Under the pieces are notes generated by a model, which had not been told where the DNA came from, searched no databases, and saw only the letters and a program-made list of their open reading frames with translations. A stretch of DNA of 43,114 nucleotides from Chloroflexota bacterium (GTDB lineage: Bacteria; Chloroflexota; Anaerolineae; Promineifilales; Promineifilaceae). The stretch is from contig PDQY01000016.1 in the NCBI GenBank assembly GCA_002746795.1, forward strand, positions 1 to 43,114, given 5' to 3'. Position 1 is the stretch's first letter. Every line of letters starts with the position of its first letter. Position numbers and translations under genes: made by a program. Shown piece by piece: positions 35,901 through 42,951 of the stretch.

Positions 35901-37945
35901 AACAAATGCAAGGGGCTCCTGATTTCTTTGTTAATTTAGCCAATGAAGCACGTCTGCGTGCAGATTCGATCATCACAAATCTAGCAAACGGGTTGTTCCT
36001 GTTAGCTGACCGCCCAAAGGCTGGCCTTTCCATCATGACCAACGCACTGGACGAAGCGATCCAGTCAAAAATGGATTGGGATGGCCTGGCTCATTGGACA
36101 GCCTCTTGCAAAACAACACAGCTGTTGTTAGAGGCTCCTTCCATCACAGAATTAAGCCTGCTCAGACCTCAATTAGCTGAGCTCATTTCGCTGCTGCATG
36201 CTGATGGTCGCTCAGCCCTGATCCTGGGCGAACTGCTTCCCATTGTCACAAACTTACGCGATAGCGAACGCGTGGATCGCACGGATGACAGGCTGGTCTA
36301 TCTCAGCGAAGCGAATTTGCTGACGAATCTTTTACGGAATCAGCTTGTCCATTACCCCCCCAGCATCGAGCGCACGATGGTCGTCACTTTAATCAACCGT
36401 TGGACCGGTCTCCTTAGCGCTGAGATTGAAGAGATGCGCGGGCAAGCTGAATTAGATATTTCGCTGAGAACCAAACAATTGCTCCCGATTGGAGAAACGG
36501 ATGTGGTGCTTGTGATCACCAATAACGGCCGTTCTCCGGCTGAAAACATCTTGGTCATGCTCGATAATAACCCGGCCTACACCATTCACAGCGATCCCAA
36601 AGTCATCTCATTCCTGCCGCCAAGACTTACCTGGCAAATTCGCTTCACCATTAAGCCCAAAGTCAACGACCGCTTCCGTCTCTCCCTGACCGTCACCTAT
36701 GATGATCGAAACAAACGAGACCGGGAGATACTCTTTGCCGATATGGTACATTTGATGCTGCCCTCCCAGGATTTCCAGCCAATTCCCAACCCCTACCTTC
36801 CCGGCACCCCTCTGCGCCAGGACAGCACACTATTCTACGGGCGGGAAGCGCTCTTTGCTTTTATTGAAGAAAACGCCGCACGGCTTTCGCAGCGCAACGT
36901 CCTCATCCTATTTGGGCAGCGGCGCACCGGCAAAACCTCCATCATGCTGCGCCTGCAACAACATTTGCCTGAGCATATTTTGCCGGTCTACATCGACTGC
37001 CAATCCCTGGGTGTTACCAGCGGGATGCCTGCCTTGCTATCTGACGTCGCCTGGCATATTGCCGATGCCCTCATTTTGCGTGATATTAAGATTGATGTCC
37101 CAGAAACGGCCGTGTGGCAAGAAGAACCCACCGTTTTATTCCAACGCCGCTTTTTACCAGAAGTGAGAACCCTGCTGCCCCCAGACACCACCCTGCTCCT
37201 TGTCTTTGATGAATTTGAAGCCTTTGAAAGCTTAGCGCGTGAAGGGTTACTGCCTTCCACCTTCTTCACCTACATTCGCCACCTGATGCAGCACAGCGAA
37301 GGGCTCAGCTTCATCTTTGTGGGCACCCACCGCCTTGAAGAAATGACTGCTGACTACTGGTCCGTCTTGTTCAACATTGCTCTATACGAAAAGATTGGTT
37401 TCCTCGACAAAGCGGCCATGACCCGGCTCATCCGCGAACCTGTCGATCCGTATCTGATTTACGATGACCTAGCCGTCGATAAAATTGAACGGGTGACAGC
37501 AGGACATCCCTACTTTCTCCAGCTAGTCTGCTACACATTGGTCAAGCGAGCCAACGCCCAGCGCAGCACCTATGTCACTATCTCAGATGTCAATGCCGCA
37601 CTCGACGAAATGATGCTCCTGGGTGAAGTGCATTTTGCCTATATCTGGCAACGCTCATCATTTGCTGAAAAGGCCATGTTAACGGCCGTTGCCCACCTCA
37701 TGGATGTTGACCGACTATTCCACCCAGAGGATCTGATGCAATACCTGGAAACATACAGCATTCACCTCAATCCTGTGGACGTAACCGCCGCCCTCAACTC
37801 CCTTACCCAACGTGAAATTTTGGCCGAAGTCAGTGAAGGGGTCACCACGCTTTACGAGCTAAAAACAGGTTTCATAGGTCTATGGGTTGCCAAACACAAA
37901 AGCCTCAGCAAACTCCATGCTGAACGGGAAGCTAAAGCTACCTAA
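32924..37945 (+). CDS. Giant transmembrane sensor: FG-GAP/PQQ-like propeller, one TM helix, cytoplasmic P-loop ATPase (module 2, membrane partner)
   Basis: An N-terminal signal segment ('LLLFGLLLALICVFLS') leads an ~880-residue extracytoplasmic beta-propeller region with many calcium-type repeats ('ADLDDDGVEEFVL', 'YDYNQDGLSEILL', 'ADLNQDNIDEILIG', 'TDFNNDGILNIVIS'). One TM helix starts at residue 943 ('WILAGILFVGIVIFFILI'). Inside the cell are a helical region, an Ig-like beta domain (about 1170-1285, 'DVVLVITNNGRSPAENI') and an ATPase with Walker A 'GQRRTGKTSIM' (K1337) and Walker B 'TLLLVFDEFEAF' (D1429-E1430), then a winged-helix-like end. GTG 32924 is the longest start; GTG 32942 or 32957 is possible. 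The upstream gene's stop at 32955 lies inside this range, so the two are coupled. Confidence 0.85.
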   Translation: MSATRCVLLSNVSQTSLLAHRFTITGSPHSHPLLLFGLLLALICVFLSPTSTQSQSQAAPYWQYDASGPLQYAVPADLDDDGVEEFVLIDELGRVTLVNAKGEREWSQEIGAPVTAVSITPEPFPHTPGKAITLGLENELVLLSNYGDEIWRIPITAVDIPLSLLTSTGYTESAAWLEQYPALPVTIQSYDYNQDGLSEILLLLHSGQLQLFDQDGNLIWHFSQNTNPTLDATPHFVTADFDPDKPGDEIMLGLFTPRRFSQLMLIDSQGELLQERNVYGQISGLETININQDPHTIVSTNRGELLLYHANQERVWLRTLNKPITSLAIAQTPSPVILVGTEVGILTAYDASGRRLWTQELAPEADHSVQHISTTPFIPQETQPLLSVFLRPQSNEQLADVLLLASDGRILEQFPETDANSLTQLVDVNADQLSELLVARFASVELQGLGIGSNTFATEWEYTVSSPPTAVLSADLNQDNIDEILIGAEDGRVHCLSQLGETQWIIAPGGKITHLAFLPGTYESGAQFVITRTNEAPEENNETLPKSIIELRQENGDKIWEQEINNQITNLIITDFNNDGILNIVISSDRGRAIVYDLEGNVLWRSTRINKPIDHLFARMNPETASKELLFISDDTLYVTNPNHTPVALVTFPDTVQSMALIREDANALLQHIAITSTDGSFSLTDGAGHLLPDYPYSLPKRPLSTLHYHQIEDNLNTNQPPYNAFLFATEDDTLINLHLKKSRPVQDWLIENLANITSLFYGNLDEDSLPEIAVGDENGNLYIINEPPEVNKRLNVVSSIFSLDAINNANETGSDLLITTGNGRVQLLSAKENRPPLLTNPQVDIDQDISSFSVSVQDVERDDVIVRLDVANPRTGDWHIQGEKQVTGSGNLVWPNLNVPQQEDGSVSYRLFFTDGHHEGYILPPPGQPATAPPSPQASSRWILAGILFVGIVIFFILIRQRQTSPARAHRFYRELEQNPHATLALLEAKYQQMQGAPDFFVNLANEARLRADSIITNLANGLFLLADRPKAGLSIMTNALDEAIQSKMDWDGLAHWTASCKTTQLLLEAPSITELSLLRPQLAELISLLHADGRSALILGELLPIVTNLRDSERVDRTDDRLVYLSEANLLTNLLRNQLVHYPPSIERTMVVTLINRWTGLLSAEIEEMRGQAELDISLRTKQLLPIGETDVVLVITNNGRSPAENILVMLDNNPAYTIHSDPKVISFLPPRLTWQIRFTIKPKVNDRFRLSLTVTYDDRNKRDREILFADMVHLMLPSQDFQPIPNPYLPGTPLRQDSTLFYGREALFAFIEENAARLSQRNVLILFGQRRTGKTSIMLRLQQHLPEHILPVYIDCQSLGVTSGMPALLSDVAWHIADALILRDIKIDVPETAVWQEEPTVLFQRRFLPEVRTLLPPDTTLLLVFDEFEAFESLAREGLLPSTFFTYIRHLMQHSEGLSFIFVGTHRLEEMTADYWSVLFNIALYEKIGFLDKAAMTRLIREPVDPYLIYDDLAVDKIERVTAGHPYFLQLVCYTLVKRANAQRSTYVTISDVNAALDEMMLLGEVHFAYIWQRSSFAEKAMLTAVAHLMDVDRLFHPEDLMQYLETYSIHLNPVDVTAALNSLTQREILAEVSEGVTTLYELKTGFIGLWVAKHKSLSKLHAEREAKAT

Positions 37946-38032
37946 AACAGTTGTTTCCTTGCCAGATCATCTCCCCAAACTCCCATGGGAATTAAAAAAT
38001 ATTCCAGTAAAATTATCTGGCGAAGTTTCGGC

Positions 38033-38122
38033 CTGACGATAAAATCCCATCCGGAATAGCATCGTCAGTTTCCAGGAACGGGAAAGGAACAACTTCGGCG
38101 TATCGTCTAATTTCCGTTCCTA
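38033..38122 (+). repeat. ~90-bp intergenic repeat A, copy 2
   Basis: Matches 376-464. It contains the inverted pair GGAACGGGAAA and TTTCCGTTCC, so the RNA could fold. As in copy 1, the end (TTCCGTTCCTA) lies about 30-35 bp before a start codon. The rest of the 212-bp gap 37946-38157 has no clear gene. Confidence 0.7.
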
Positions 38123-38157
38123 GACTTTATCCAAATTTACAAAAATGCAGTGGCAGA

Positions 38158-38670
38158 ATGTCCATGATCGTCATTATCAACGGCTCCCTAGGGGTCGGCA
38201 AAACAAGCGTAGCAAAAGAGATACATTGGAAGTTTGATAAATCCGTATGCCTAGACGGGGATGCCATCGGCCATGTGCATCCGTTTGAAATCTACGATGA
38301 GGCTCGCCTCGACCACCTTTACCAAACATTCGCCCTCCTTATCCGCTTTCACCAAACCTTTGGTTACCAGAATTTTGTCATCAATTATGTGTTTGAATCT
38401 GCCGCATCATTGCAAGATTTAATCAGCAAGCTAAGCCCATTTGATGCAGATATTCACACCTATTGGCTCACCTGTCACCAAGATGAACAAGCCAGGCGAA
38501 TTAAAGGGCGAAACCGAGACCAGCTCGCTTGGGAACTCACTCGTTTTTTGGCGTTACAGGAAATTCAACAGCAAGCAGCGCAAAAAGGATTTATAGGCGC
38601 TGAAGTGGATACCACGCATTTATCGCCAGAAGAGGTAGCGGCAAACATTTGGACGGATATACACGCATGA
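38158..38670 (+). CDS. Small P-loop kinase-like protein (AAA_33/shikimate kinase-like)
   Basis: Walker A is 'NGSLGVGKTSVA' near the N-terminus, followed by 'CLDGDAIG', a substrate-loop pattern of nucleotide and small-molecule kinases, and a lid-like 'ARRIKGRNRDQLAWEL'. At 170 residues it is the size of gluconate, shikimate or chloramphenicol phosphotransferase-like kinases. The substrate is unknown. The stop overlaps the rsmA start as ATGA, so the two are translationally coupled. An in-frame ATG at 38164 is an equally good start. Confidence 0.75.
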   Translation: MSMIVIINGSLGVGKTSVAKEIHWKFDKSVCLDGDAIGHVHPFEIYDEARLDHLYQTFALLIRFHQTFGYQNFVINYVFESAASLQDLISKLSPFDADIHTYWLTCHQDEQARRIKGRNRDQLAWELTRFLALQEIQQQAAQKGFIGAEVDTTHLSPEEVAANIWTDIHA

Positions 38671-39488
38671 ATCATCCCAAAGATATGTTGCAACGACATG
38701 GTCTAACGCCAAAGAAAAGCCTCGGGCAAAACTTTCTCTTTGATGAAAATGTGCTGTGGCGTATTGTCAAAGCTGCGGACGTGACAGCAGATGATCATGT
38801 GTTGGAAATCGGACCAGGTCTGGGTTCATTGACCACACTGCTGGCGCAAACGGCCGTTTCTGTTACTGCTGTCGAGCTAGACAACCGCTTGCTGCCCATC
38901 TTGCAAAAAGAACTATCCCCCTACGACAACGTCACCATCATTCCGGGTGACATCCTGGCACAAAATCCCGCCAATCTTTTCACCGAACCGTACAAAGTGG
39001 TGGCAAACGTCCCTTATTACATCACCGGTGCTATTTTGCGGCACCTGCTTTCAGCGCAAAACAAGCCAACCGTGATAGTACTCACCGTGCAAAAAGAAGT
39101 CGCCGATCGTATAACGGCCGTTCCTCCCCACATGAGCCTGTTAGCCGTCAGCAGCCAATTCTACGGCAGCGTCGAGCGCGTCGGTGTGCTCAAAGCCGGA
39201 GCCTTCTGGCCTCGTCCCGACGTCGATTCCGCCATCATCCGCCTTGATTTGAACCAGGCCGCCATACCCGACGCAGACTTTGAAAAGCTATTCTTTCGCC
39301 TGGCTAAAGCAGGATTCAGCCAAAAGAGAAAACAACTCCGCAAAAATCTGCGCCAACTCGGCTACAACAACGCAGAAATCGATACAATCCTAGACCAGGC
39401 CAATATCGACAGCACCCGACGCGCCCAAACATTAACGATTGCCGAGTGGAAAAGTTTAACAAGAAAAGTGGCCGCCATTAAATCATGA
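38667..39488 (+). CDS. rsmA: 16S rRNA (adenine1518/1519-N6)-dimethyltransferase
   Basis: The sequence carries 'KKSLGQNFLFDENVLWRIV', the SAM-binding 'VLEIGPGLGSLTTLLA', 'VTAVELDNRLLPIL', 'GDIL', the catalytic 'NVPYYITGAILRHLL' near residue 114 and 'FFRLAKAGFSQKRKQLRKNL'. All are diagnostic for RsmA/KsgA (EC 2.1.1.182), which dimethylates two adenines in helix 45 of 16S rRNA late in 30S assembly. At 273 residues it is full length. The start ATG 38667 overlaps the upstream stop as ATGA; a TTG at 38649 inside the previous gene is less likely. It is itself ATGA-coupled to a 58-residue ORF. Confidence 0.96.
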   Translation: MNHPKDMLQRHGLTPKKSLGQNFLFDENVLWRIVKAADVTADDHVLEIGPGLGSLTTLLAQTAVSVTAVELDNRLLPILQKELSPYDNVTIIPGDILAQNPANLFTEPYKVVANVPYYITGAILRHLLSAQNKPTVIVLTVQKEVADRITAVPPHMSLLAVSSQFYGSVERVGVLKAGAFWPRPDVDSAIIRLDLNQAAIPDADFEKLFFRLAKAGFSQKRKQLRKNLRQLGYNNAEIDTILDQANIDSTRRAQTLTIAEWKSLTRKVAAIKS

Positions 39489-39661
39489 ACACTCAAACGC
39501 AAACCTTCATGCCACCAACGCCCCAAGCTAAAGCCAATCTCACCCGCCTTGCTCACCACGCCCACCTTGTCACCCGCATAGAAAGTGACGTGAAAGAGAA
39601 ATTGCTGGTAAAATTTGATAAGTGGTGGAAGAAAATAGAAAGCAGCATAAAATCCTCCTGA
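39485..39661 (+). CDS. 58-residue basic hypothetical protein coupled to rsmA
   Basis: The ATG at 39485 overlaps the rsmA stop as ATGA, and the frame runs to TGA at 39659-39661. The product ('MNTQTQTFMPPTPQAK' start, 'KLLVKFDKWWKKIESSIKSS' end) is polar and basic, with a probable amphipathic C-terminal helix and no TM segment. I recognise no family. The same coupling arrangement links the two genes before it, which supports translation, but a chance ORF cannot be excluded at this length. Confidence 0.5.
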   Translation: MNTQTQTFMPPTPQAKANLTRLAHHAHLVTRIESDVKEKLLVKFDKWWKKIESSIKSS

Positions 39662-39731
39662 CAACACCACTATCTGACACCATGACTGTGGCCAGTCTCC
39701 AGACCAAGCCACTTAAGGACTATTCGACTAA

Positions 39732-40811
39732 ATGACCTACACAGAAATCCGTCCCTATCCTGTACCAGCAACGGTGGTGATGCGCGGCACCTTGTTTGCG
39801 CTGGCAACCAAAGGAGCAAAGCTCGCCGTATACAATGAGGAAACTGGTGTGATTGTCGCCACGCTCTCAACACGTATGGGTCTCAAAAAAAACGACATCA
39901 TCGTCCGTGTGCGTCCCTTTGCTGACACCTCGCAGCTTGAACTCAATGCGGCTGACGCCGAACAAAGTTACGAGATTATCCAACTCATCAGTGCCTATGT
40001 GACAGATGGCTCCAAAGTGGAAGCCAATGCCAACATCCAATGGATCGACATGCAAAAACAGCAAGCCGGCCGCATCAAGCGCAGGCAGCTGATCAACAAA
40101 GCACGCCACTTGCTACCAGGTCAATCCAGCCCCACACCATCCCCAGAAACGGCCGTTACCACCACAGATAGCACACCATCAGACGACAATGCCCTGGTTG
40201 AAATGGCCAGCATTCCAGAAACACCCATCCCCATTCCCGACAACCCTGGCGTTCTCGTCAAAAACCAGCAAGATCGAATCATCGAACTCAAAATTAATCC
40301 AGAAGTTTTTTCAGACCGTTCTGCCTACTTGATGGTTTGTCAGGGGTGTGGCTCAACCATCATGAAAGGGAGCGCTTACTGTTCACACTGTGCGCGGCCA
40401 TTGACCTTGGAAGCCGTACAGCCAGAACTACGCAGCAATGCCCAAAAAACAGCCAGTTCCAGCTTACGCTACAGTCTGGCCGCCATCGCTCTCAATCTAG
40501 TGCCTATCCTGATTTTGCTGCTGCCGTTAGCTCTGACTGCTGAATCCACAGACTCGTTCCTGGACGCATTTGCCACTTCTCTGACCTCCCTCAAATTGGG
40601 CGTCAGCCTCGTTTGTGGCATTGCACCCAGCATTTTCCTGGGCTGGCGCGGCATCGTCCTAGGGCAACGCGCCAACTGGTATCGCAACCTGCGTGCCGTG
40701 ACTGACAACGCCGGTGCCTCCCAAGCCGCCATAGGCAGCGCCCTGGGTTGGTTAGCGATTTATGCAGGTGCTGCCTGGGTCATTTTCATGCTGATTGCGC
40801 TGTTTTTATAA
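39732..40811 (+). CDS. Zinc-ribbon membrane protein of unknown function
   Basis: Residues 1-115 form a soluble beta-rich domain ('ATVVMRGTLFALATKGAKLAVY'-like start; family not recognised). A Pro/Ser/Thr linker follows. Residues 203-220 are a zinc ribbon, CxxC-x10-CxxC ('CQGCGSTIMKG', 'YCSHC'). Three membrane segments lie at about 247-268, 288-310 and 335-358; 'GWRGIVLGQRANW' between them resembles DUF4190-like proteins. It may be an envelope protein with a cytosolic metal-binding hinge. No partner is evident; the SPFH pair starts 220 bp downstream. Confidence 0.7.
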   Translation: MTYTEIRPYPVPATVVMRGTLFALATKGAKLAVYNEETGVIVATLSTRMGLKKNDIIVRVRPFADTSQLELNAADAEQSYEIIQLISAYVTDGSKVEANANIQWIDMQKQQAGRIKRRQLINKARHLLPGQSSPTPSPETAVTTTDSTPSDDNALVEMASIPETPIPIPDNPGVLVKNQQDRIIELKINPEVFSDRSAYLMVCQGCGSTIMKGSAYCSHCARPLTLEAVQPELRSNAQKTASSSLRYSLAAIALNLVPILILLLPLALTAESTDSFLDAFATSLTSLKLGVSLVCGIAPSIFLGWRGIVLGQRANWYRNLRAVTDNAGASQAAIGSALGWLAIYAGAAWVIFMLIALFL

Positions 40812-41014
40812 GCAACCTGTCTCAGTCCCTGTGATCACGACCGGAAAAAACATGCCCCTTTTTTCAGCTCATAGGCATAACGGCCGTTACCCATTCAACA
40901 TTTCCCAGGAATACTATTTCCATCGAGATAAAAATCTATTATCATAAGAGTTCTTCCATATTTTTTCTAGTTGATATTATTTTGCGGTATCAACTGTAGA
41001 CTAAGACAATTTTT

Positions 41015-41023
41015 AAAGGAGGT
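41015..41023 (+). promoter_or_regulatory. Consensus ribosome binding site of the SPFH operon
   Basis: AAAGGAGGT, a full anti-SD match, lies 8 bp before ATG 41032. Upstream, TTGATA at 40971-40976 and TATCAA at 40988-40993 form an inverted repeat that could be an operator or a -35 with a weak -10. An AACGGCCGTT palindrome lies at 40879-40888 in the same gap. Confidence 0.75.
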
Positions 41024-41031
41024 AATACGAT

Positions 41032-42033
41032 ATGCCCTTAACATCCATATGCCCAGGAGTCCTCTTAGGCTTTGTCATATGGTTTTTCTTACGGTATGTG
41101 CTGAGCGGCTTTTTTACCGTAGACCAAAACGAACGCGCTGTCAAAACAAGTTTTGGCCGTGCGCCACGCCTAAAAAACATGACCACCCTCGACGATCCAA
41201 TCTCTGACTCACTGAACGAAAAAGACAGAGAGCGGTATATCTACCCGCTCTTAAAAGTCATTCCACCCGGTGGTCCCTATTTTCGTTGGCCCTGGCAAAA
41301 AGTATATAAAGTTTCCATTGCCACCCAAACCATGAACATGGCTCTCGATTTAGAAACACCCACTGCCAACCACAATGGTACTGAACTGGATGCCGTCACC
41401 AAAGACCAACTCAATATTGGGCTAAAGGGTCAAATTCGCTTCCAACCGAGCGAACGCAATATTTATGCCTATTTATTTGGTGTCAAACATCCCATTGTGC
41501 ACGTGATGGGCTACTTCATCTCGATTCTTCGTGAACGCATTGCCAGCTTCGAGTCACCAGCCACCAACCCAGATTTAGCCATCGATGAAGAACTAGATGC
41601 AGGCTTGTTTGCCGGTATATCGATCAACGATCTGCGAAAGAATTTAAATGATATCAACACTTACATGGAAATGGAGTGTGCCTCGGCATCTGCCCGGTAT
41701 GGGGTCGAGATGGATGCTTCCCTAATCACCGAAATTGATCCACCTGCTGAGGTTGAATCTGCCCTGGCAGCTATCAATACCGCCCATAACGAAGTACATT
41801 CTGATATTTCCCTGGCCAAGGCAGAAGCAGACCAGACCATCGTTCAATCTAAACGAGCAGTAGAAATTGAAACGCTAAAAGCCCAGGCTGAAGTGGAACC
41901 ATTAAATTCGCTGGCAAAACAACTCCAGCATATCCGTGAAAATGGGCCCGAGGTTCTTGAAGCCTATCTACGCAATGTACGTTTAGACCTTTACACAAGA
42001 GCCAAGAACATCATTATAGAGGTGGAAAAATGA
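41032..42033 (+). CDS. SPFH/band-7 domain membrane protein (first of pair)
   Basis: An N-terminal TM helix ('CPGVLLGFVIWFFLRYVL') is followed directly by the SPFH start 'FFTVDQNERAVKTSFGRAPR', then 'GGPYFRWPWQKVYKVSIATQ' and a central 'TKDQLNIGLKGQIRFQ'. The C-terminal third is a coiled-coil helix rich in Ala, Glu and Lys ('SLAKAEADQTIVQSKRAVEI'). The layout matches HflK/HflC and stomatin-like proteins, which form ring-shaped membrane microdomains and regulate proteases such as FtsH. It is ATGA-coupled to a second SPFH gene, as hflK is to hflC. Confidence 0.85.
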   Translation: MPLTSICPGVLLGFVIWFFLRYVLSGFFTVDQNERAVKTSFGRAPRLKNMTTLDDPISDSLNEKDRERYIYPLLKVIPPGGPYFRWPWQKVYKVSIATQTMNMALDLETPTANHNGTELDAVTKDQLNIGLKGQIRFQPSERNIYAYLFGVKHPIVHVMGYFISILRERIASFESPATNPDLAIDEELDAGLFAGISINDLRKNLNDINTYMEMECASASARYGVEMDASLITEIDPPAEVESALAAINTAHNEVHSDISLAKAEADQTIVQSKRAVEIETLKAQAEVEPLNSLAKQLQHIRENGPEVLEAYLRNVRLDLYTRAKNIIIEVEK

Positions 42034-42938
42034 GCGAGCTAGTCACCTTTTTATTTATCGCATTTTTCGCGTTTATCTTCTTCTCAATTGCTGAACCTCT
42101 TTTCCGTTTCTTCTTACGTGTGCTTGGTATGTATGCAGTCGTTGAGGAAGGCACTTGCCATGTGTATGTGTTATTTGGCAAGGTAGTCGGTGTGATTAGC
42201 GAGCCTGGTTTGCAATTCTTGTGGCTCAAAATGGGACCCAAAGCATTCTTTGTCCGCTGGCTGGGCAAACGACATGTACTCGATATGCGTCTCGATCAAA
42301 GATATTTGCGCAGCCTGCCCGTCAACTCCGAAGAAGGAGCTCCAATGGGTATTGGTGTCTGGTATGAAATGAATATCAGCGATCCTGTTGCATATCTGTT
42401 TAAGAATACGGATCCAAGTGGTTCATTGGCGGCAAATGTCAGCAATGCCACCGTGCGCACACTGAGCAATATGCCCCTTGAAGATATGTTGGAAACGCGC
42501 CACATTATGAGCCGGACTGTGCGGGCAGAAGTGTCACCAAAATCTGAGGAGTGGGGATACAAACTAGGTTCCGTCTACATTCGTAAAGTTCACTTTAGAG
42601 ACGGCGGGATGATTCGCCAAATTGAGGAGAAAGTAGTCAACCGACTGCGTCAGGTCACTTCTGCTATTCGGCAAGATGGGGCAAACCGGGTGAGCATCAT
42701 CACAAGTTCTGCTGAACGAAAAGCAGCCGTTGAGTTTGCCAAAGCTGATGCGATGCGGCCTCAGATTGTGGGCGAGGCACTGCATAAAATCAGCTCAGAT
42801 CCAGAGGTAGCAAAGGCGATGTTTGAAGTTCTGGAAACGGAGAACATTTTAAAAAGTCATGCCCGCATTACACTGTTACCAGAGGCTCAAGAATTTTTGA
42901 AGCAAATGATAGCAGCAGAGCAGAACCAGCCAGAGTAA
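42030..42938 (+). CDS. SPFH/band-7 domain membrane protein (second of pair)
   Basis: One or two N-terminal membrane segments ('TFLFIAFFAFIFFSIAEPLF') precede an SPFH domain ('VVEEGTCHVYVLFGKVVGVI', 'PGLQFLWLK', 'PMGIGVWYEMNISDPVAYLF') and a coiled-coil end ('VNRLRQVTSAIRQDGANRVS', 'AERKAAVEFAKADAMRP'). The start overlaps the stop of the previous gene. The two probably form a mixed ring complex in the membrane. The gene is followed at once by the 63-bp tandem repeat. Confidence 0.83.
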   Translation: MSELVTFLFIAFFAFIFFSIAEPLFRFFLRVLGMYAVVEEGTCHVYVLFGKVVGVISEPGLQFLWLKMGPKAFFVRWLGKRHVLDMRLDQRYLRSLPVNSEEGAPMGIGVWYEMNISDPVAYLFKNTDPSGSLAANVSNATVRTLSNMPLEDMLETRHIMSRTVRAEVSPKSEEWGYKLGSVYIRKVHFRDGGMIRQIEEKVVNRLRQVTSAIRQDGANRVSIITSSAERKAAVEFAKADAMRPQIVGEALHKISSDPEVAKAMFEVLETENILKSHARITLLPEAQEFLKQMIAAEQNQPE

Positions 42939-42951
42939 GTTGGCGTAAAAA

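Larger units (their letters stand above)
934..40888. repeat. Dispersed palindrome AACGGCCGTT (about 42 copies)
   Basis: By eye I find about 35 exact AACGGCCGTT copies and 7 more with one flanking mismatch that keep ACGGCCGT. The first is at 934-943 and the last at 40879-40888. Examples are 1958, 2948, 6311, 8299, 9418, 11274, 13059, 16445, 21552, 26144, 29312, 33265, 37681 and 39113. Nearly all are inside genes on either strand and in all three frames, encoding T-A-V, N-G-R or R-P-L/F. See findings. Confidence 0.9.
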
